Shown here piece after piece: positions 60,063-64,000 of a DNA stretch of 64,000 nucleotides. Made by a program: the position numbers and the translations under genes. This DNA is from Solibaculum_A intestinale. GTDB taxonomy: Bacteria; Bacillota; Clostridia; Oscillospirales; Acutalibacteraceae. Location of the stretch: NCBI RefSeq assembly GCF_040096205.1, contig NZ_JBBMFD010000001.1, positions 62,001 to 126,000 of the forward strand, written 5' to 3'. The notes under the pieces are model-generated. The model saw only the letters and a program-made list of their open reading frames with translations, searched no databases and had not been told where the DNA came from. Numbering within the stretch: position 1 is the stretch's first letter; each line of letters begins with the position of its first letter.

Positions 60063-61255
60063 GATACCCTTTGGCAAGAGAGGATCGTACCCGATTAATC
60101 AAAGCGGGCGTTTGGCTGATGGTTTTTGTATTGCTGGTGTGTGCCGGCTCGAATATTACGTCCACTGCCGCTGAAATTCTGCCAAAAGCCAGGGAATATA
60201 AAATTTTGTCGTCTGCGCAGGAGGGATTCACGGTTAAGGAAGCCCTGAAGAGCGAAGAGACGCTGGAGCAGGCGGGGATTACGGTATTTTCTTCCCAAAA
60301 GGGAAAGCTGACCGGAGAAAATGGAGTCGAGCTTTCTGTCACGCAGAAAGTTACGGACGACCGGTATGCGGATGTTTACGGGCTGTCTCTTTTGCGCGGC
60401 ACGTACTTTGTTTCCAAGGGAATCGAAAGTATGGATCGTTTCGCAGTCATCAGCGACAAGGCGGCGCTTGCTCTGTTTAAGAGCTTGGACGTTGTTGGAC
60501 ATGAAGTAAACATAAACCAAATCAGGTATACGGTTATCGGCGTTTATGAACACAACCGCTCCCTGCTTTACGACCTGTCTTCCGACGGCAACGACACGGT
60601 CTTTGTCCCGATGTCTTCGCAGGCGTCCGTGATGGGAAAGATGCCGGTAAATCTGGCGGCGCCTTTGCAGGGGACCGATCACCTGCAGGACACAATCAGT
60701 GCCGTACAGGAAATACTCGGTGCGAAAATAGCCGGGTATCAAATGGAGGACCTGACACAGGCCACACGGGTGATGGAGCAAAATACGCAAATCCTATGGT
60801 TTATCGTTGGAATAACCGCCGGTATTCTTTTGCTTCGCATAGGGCTGGACCTCCTGATCCGATTTACAAAGGACATAAGAAAGAGAAGGCAGCAAACAGA
60901 GCCTTCTCCTTTCTGGACTAAGGAGCAAGTCTCCCGACTGGCTGTTGGGACCGGGCTTCTCCTTTTTACAGGTGTGATTTGGAGCTTGGTATCCTTTTCT
61001 CCTTACATTCCGCCCCAGTATCTGCCCAAGGACAACATTTTTGATCTGAGACATTATTGGCAGCAATTTCTCAATCTCATACACACACGCAACGCTGGCG
61101 TAACTGGCTATGATTTTTATGGAAACATCGCCTTTTATGGCATTGTGATTCATGGAGTTCTTCTGCCTGTCGCGGTATTTGCTTTCTTTGCCTGCATCCG
61201 ATCCATCCGAAAGGCTGCCGTGCGATTTCTCAGAAAGGACACTCAAAAGAAGTGA
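60059..61255 (+). CDS. FtsX/MacB-like permease subunit
   Basis: The 398-residue protein has one membrane segment at ~15-35, a long extracytoplasmic region to ~245 resembling the MacB periplasmic core domain (YGLSLLRGTYFVSKGIESMD, then AVISDKAALALFKSLDVVGH), and three further membrane segments (~247-270, ~303-325, ~360-385). This is the four-helix FtsX/MacB permease layout. The matching LolD/MacB-type ATPase is absent nearby. With the preceding adaptor it resembles a MacAB-like complex. Start and stop overlap both neighbours. Confidence 0.8.
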   Translation: MRYPLAREDRTRLIKAGVWLMVFVLLVCAGSNITSTAAEILPKAREYKILSSAQEGFTVKEALKSEETLEQAGITVFSSQKGKLTGENGVELSVTQKVTDDRYADVYGLSLLRGTYFVSKGIESMDRFAVISDKAALALFKSLDVVGHEVNINQIRYTVIGVYEHNRSLLYDLSSDGNDTVFVPMSSQASVMGKMPVNLAAPLQGTDHLQDTISAVQEILGAKIAGYQMEDLTQATRVMEQNTQILWFIVGITAGILLLRIGLDLLIRFTKDIRKRRQQTEPSPFWTKEQVSRLAVGTGLLLFTGVIWSLVSFSPYIPPQYLPKDNIFDLRHYWQQFLNLIHTRNAGVTGYDFYGNIAFYGIVIHGVLLPVAVFAFFACIRSIRKAAVRFLRKDTQKK

Positions 61256-63078
61256 AAAAACGTGTTGCTCATTTTTGGGAATTGATTCGCGTCATAGCGA
61301 ACTGTATTCAGATGTCCTTTCAATCTTCGCACAAATACTTCATTCTGCGGGTCGCGTTTGCCTGTATAGGAATTGCGGCGCCGTTTCTATCCATTTATTT
61401 GAGCCGTGAAATTGTGAATGCGCTTGTGGCGGGATTTTCCCAAAAAGAAATGGCGTCCTATTATTTCTCTCAATTTCTCTTCTTTGCGATATTTTTGATC
61501 TTGTCGGAAGTGCTTCAAAGAATATGCGATTCCCTGAGCGAATATTGTGAACGGATGCACAGGGATATTATCATGAATTACACGCGCAATGAAATCTCCA
61601 AAAAAGCAGCAGCGCTTGACTTATCGTATTTCGACTCCGTCGAATTTTACAATGAATTACAAGACGCCACACAAAACAGCTATCAAATCAATGAAACGGC
61701 GTTTCGAGCCATTCAGCTGCTCCGCTTTCTGATTCAGCTTGTCATTGCCTTGGTGTGCGTGATGCAGTTTCATATGTTATACGGCCTGCTGTTGCTGCTG
61801 TCGGGAATACCGGGAGTGTTATTCAATCAGGCCATGTTTGAAAAGCTGTATTCCTGGCAGAGAAGTACCTTAGGCTTGGAACGAAAAATCACCTATCTTG
61901 TTTCATTGCTTACCCAGCGCATTTTTGCAAAGGACGTCCGGCAATATGGAATTGGAGAGCATATTACGGATCAATACAACCGCCTTTGGAAGGACTGGTT
62001 TGGCGAAAAGAAAAAGGTATCTGCAACATACATAAAAAGAGTAGCGTTTGCATCCATCCTTCCGCAAATCGTAACACTGGCGGCAATTCTTCAAATCGGG
62101 CAGCAAATCTTTTTTGGTTCCTATACGGTTGGCGATTATTCTTATTACTACGGACTGATTACGCAATTGCTGTCCAGCATTTATCTGGTGATTAGTTATT
62201 ACGGTTTTCTAAGTGATGGCAAGATCCGGGTACTGAATTACATGAAATTTCAGAAATGGGAAAACCGGATCAAAGATGAGGGAGAGCTGACGTTATCTGG
62301 TGATTTTCATGTAGAATTTAAAGACGTGACTTTTTCCTATCTTCCCGGCCAACCGGTTTTGAAGAAGATCCAATTGGCCTTTTCCTCGAAAGACCGGATC
62401 GCCTTCGTTGGAATCAATGGAAGCGGAAAATCCACGATGATCAAATTGCTGCTGAGACTGTACGATCCGGACGAAGGAAGCATTCTCATCAATGGAATTG
62501 ACATCAAAAAATATTCGATTCGGAGTATACGGGACAGCTTTGGCGTTCTTTTTCAGGACTATTGCAATTATGCGTTTCGTGTGAAAGACTCCGTAACGCT
62601 GTCAAACCTTCCGAGAGAATCGGATATGGATCAAATCCACAAAGCACTGGAACAAAGCGGTGCGGCGCCATTTGTAAACCAGTTCAAAAACGGGCTGGAT
62701 ACGTATTTGACGCGTCAATATGAAGAGTCGGGAGAAGAACTGTCGGGCGGGCAGTGGCAAAAGATTGCGCTGGCGCGGACTTTTTTTAAAACCGACTCCA
62801 AAATGATGATCCTGGACGAGCCCTCTGCGGCGCTAGACCCTCAATCCGAGCATGATTTATTTGAACGGTTTCGCGAGTTATACCGCGATAAAGGGGCTAT
62901 TTTCGTTTCGCATCGCCTTTCCAACATTATGGCCGCAGATAACATTGTGGTAATTGAAAACGGAGAGATTATAGAACAAGGGGATCATGAACAGCTTATG
63001 GATGCCAACGGACGTTACGCGTATTTGTTCCGCCTGCAGGCGAAAAATTACGAGGTGAAGAAGGATCGCAGCAGATGA
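61252..63078 (+). CDS. ABC exporter (fused membrane and ATPase domains)
   Basis: The 608-residue protein has a six-helix exporter domain (~30-310) and an ATPase with Walker A GINGSGKST, signature ELSGGQWQKIALA, Walker B MMILDEPSAALDP and H-loop FVSHRLSN. No N-terminal C39 peptidase domain is present, so leader cleavage must be done by another enzyme; the next gene encodes a protease. It starts at GTG 61252 overlapping the previous stop, and its stop overlaps the protease ATG. It is the likely peptide exporter. Confidence 0.92.
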   Translation: MKKRVAHFWELIRVIANCIQMSFQSSHKYFILRVAFACIGIAAPFLSIYLSREIVNALVAGFSQKEMASYYFSQFLFFAIFLILSEVLQRICDSLSEYCERMHRDIIMNYTRNEISKKAAALDLSYFDSVEFYNELQDATQNSYQINETAFRAIQLLRFLIQLVIALVCVMQFHMLYGLLLLLSGIPGVLFNQAMFEKLYSWQRSTLGLERKITYLVSLLTQRIFAKDVRQYGIGEHITDQYNRLWKDWFGEKKKVSATYIKRVAFASILPQIVTLAAILQIGQQIFFGSYTVGDYSYYYGLITQLLSSIYLVISYYGFLSDGKIRVLNYMKFQKWENRIKDEGELTLSGDFHVEFKDVTFSYLPGQPVLKKIQLAFSSKDRIAFVGINGSGKSTMIKLLLRLYDPDEGSILINGIDIKKYSIRSIRDSFGVLFQDYCNYAFRVKDSVTLSNLPRESDMDQIHKALEQSGAAPFVNQFKNGLDTYLTRQYEESGEELSGGQWQKIALARTFFKTDSKMMILDEPSAALDPQSEHDLFERFRELYRDKGAIFVSHRLSNIMAADNIVVIENGEIIEQGDHEQLMDANGRYAYLFRLQAKNYEVKKDRSR

Positions 63079-64000
63079 TTTGCATTGCTATTATAGATGA
63101 CGGCGTCAACGTCATCCATCCCGATCTCATTGCGTCCGTTGAGGTTACCGATGACCTGCAAATAGCCGCATATGAGATACAACCGGGAATGGAAAGCCAC
63201 GCAACCGTCTGCTATCGGATTATAAAGAAATACGCGCCGGCCTGTAAGACGCTCAGTGTAAAAATTCTGGACGGCCATACCCGCCGCTGTGACGTATGCA
63301 AGCTGATTGCCGGCCTGCAGTGGTGTACGTCGCAAGGGGTTCAAATCGTCCATTTGAGCCTTGGCAGTATTGAATACGAGGATTTTTCGTTGATACGCAG
63401 GCAGATCCATGAAATGACGGACAAAGGAATCGTTATAGTAGCTGCGTGCAACAACCGCAATATTGTGACCTATCCGGCCAGTATGTTTTCCGTCATTGGG
63501 GTAAAAGCGGACGCCTCCCTAAAAGACAATGAATTTTGTTATCAACAGGACAGCTTGGATGGCATCAATTTTTCCGCCTCCTCCAGACATCTGTTGAGAA
63601 AGGAAGGAGGAAAAACCCCGTTTTATCTGTCTGCTGTTGCAAACAGTTATGCGGCGCCAGTGGTCACAGCGGCGGTTGGCAATCTTCTGCTGGATAGACC
63701 CTTTACAGACATGCAGGATCTCCTTTTTCGTTTGTACGAAAAGTCGAAAAGAAAAACGGCAAGCTACCAGCCTCCTTATTATCGGCTCGATGGAATCACA
63801 CAAAAAGCCTTGGTAGTAAATATTCTGACGCAGGAGGGAGCGCAGGCAAAAGCGGAATCTTTTTGTAACCTGCCCTTGCTTTTTGACTCGGTTCAGCTGG
63901 ATTGGCCGCGGCAGCAATGGAGCGACGGCTCTTTTTGTGCTGCACAAATGGAACAATATCGCCAGACCGCTTCCATTCTTCTTGTCAATCTATGCGGATC
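63075..64000 (+). CDS. Subtilisin-family (S8) serine protease, 3' end beyond window
   Basis: The frame is open from ATG 63075 to the window end (308 complete codons). It begins at once with the catalytic aspartate (MICIAIIDDGVNVIHPDLI, Asp8), then GMESHATV (His42), VVAACNN with the oxyanion asparagine (Asn126 or 127), and ANSYAAPVVTAAVG (Ser191). There is no signal peptide and no propeptide, so it should act in the cytoplasm and fold unaided. After ~200 residues of core a C-terminal extension rich in aromatic residues starts. It is the best candidate for precursor leader removal. ATG overlaps the exporter stop. Confidence 0.9.
   Translation, partial: MICIAIIDDGVNVIHPDLIASVEVTDDLQIAAYEIQPGMESHATVCYRIIKKYAPACKTLSVKILDGHTRRCDVCKLIAGLQWCTSQGVQIVHLSLGSIEYEDFSLIRRQIHEMTDKGIVIVAACNNRNIVTYPASMFSVIGVKADASLKDNEFCYQQDSLDGINFSASSRHLLRKEGGKTPFYLSAVANSYAAPVVTAAVGNLLLDRPFTDMQDLLFRLYEKSKRKTASYQPPYYRLDGITQKALVVNILTQEGAQAKAESFCNLPLLFDSVQLDWPRQQWSDGSFCAAQMEQYRQTASILLVNLCG

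Noticed and set aside
1..64000. CRISPR arrays, rRNA or tRNA genes
   Set aside because: No regularly spaced short repeats and no recognisable rRNA or tRNA sequence were seen; this was by eye, so a short tRNA could be missed.

Overview
The window reads as chromosome of a Gram-positive, low-to-mid GC, probably endospore-forming member of the Clostridia (Oscillospiraceae/Acutalibacteraceae-like). The evidence is strong Shine-Dalgarno sites with ATG, GTG and TTG starts, T-box leaders, lipoprotein signal peptides, the sporulation-type genes yunB and pdaA, an IreB-family protein and a two-gene SufC/SufB system. Assignments rest on reading the sequence and on recalled family knowledge; no database search was run.

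Layout. (1) 1-2.05 kb: the end of tyrS, a small lipoprotein gene and pdaA. (2) 2.2-21.6 kb: an acquired island. Its left part is a decayed mobile element: a large serine recombinase, a short RepA_N-type protein, and a cysteine-rich VLP-type gene broken by a 112-bp insertion; I see no relaxase gene. Next comes what looks like an iron or metallophore cassette. It holds two pairs of ABC exporter-fold half-transporters (YbtPQ/IrtAB-like), a TetR regulator, a five-gene Opp/Nik/Cnt-type importer, a DtxR-type repressor with an iron-type cysteine ligand, a winged-helix protein, an AraC regulator and a methyltransferase. The motif GTTAGTTATTGCTAACC, or a relative of it, precedes three of its transcription units. 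The right edge holds another regulator remnant and palindromes. (3) 22.1-48 kb: mostly core chromosome. It contains a 1542-residue secreted modular protein, an MFS exporter, yunB, ligA, a tryptophan T-box with a TrpB2-type gene, ireB, a phenylalanine T-box with pheST, a bifunctional NAD(P)HX repair gene, lipoproteins, SSS and NSS sodium symporters, an acetyltransferase and sufC/sufB-like genes.

(4) 48.4 kb to the window end: an AT-richer, co-directional cluster that is the most interesting part. It appears to make and export a ribosomally produced, cysteine-rich modified peptide. It has a stand-alone adenylation-thiolation protein, an acyl carrier protein, a PaaK-like ligase, a radical SAM/SPASM maturase, a clostridial 'peptide maturation system' protein and a carrier-like protein without the serine. 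After these come two near-identical 51-residue precursors with a CxCPxCxC core, a sugar-type ABC importer without ATPase, an HlyD-like adaptor, an FtsX/MacB-like permease, an ABC exporter and a compact subtilisin running off the end. The gene order suggests adenylation and carrier chemistry combined with radical SAM modification, leader removal and export.
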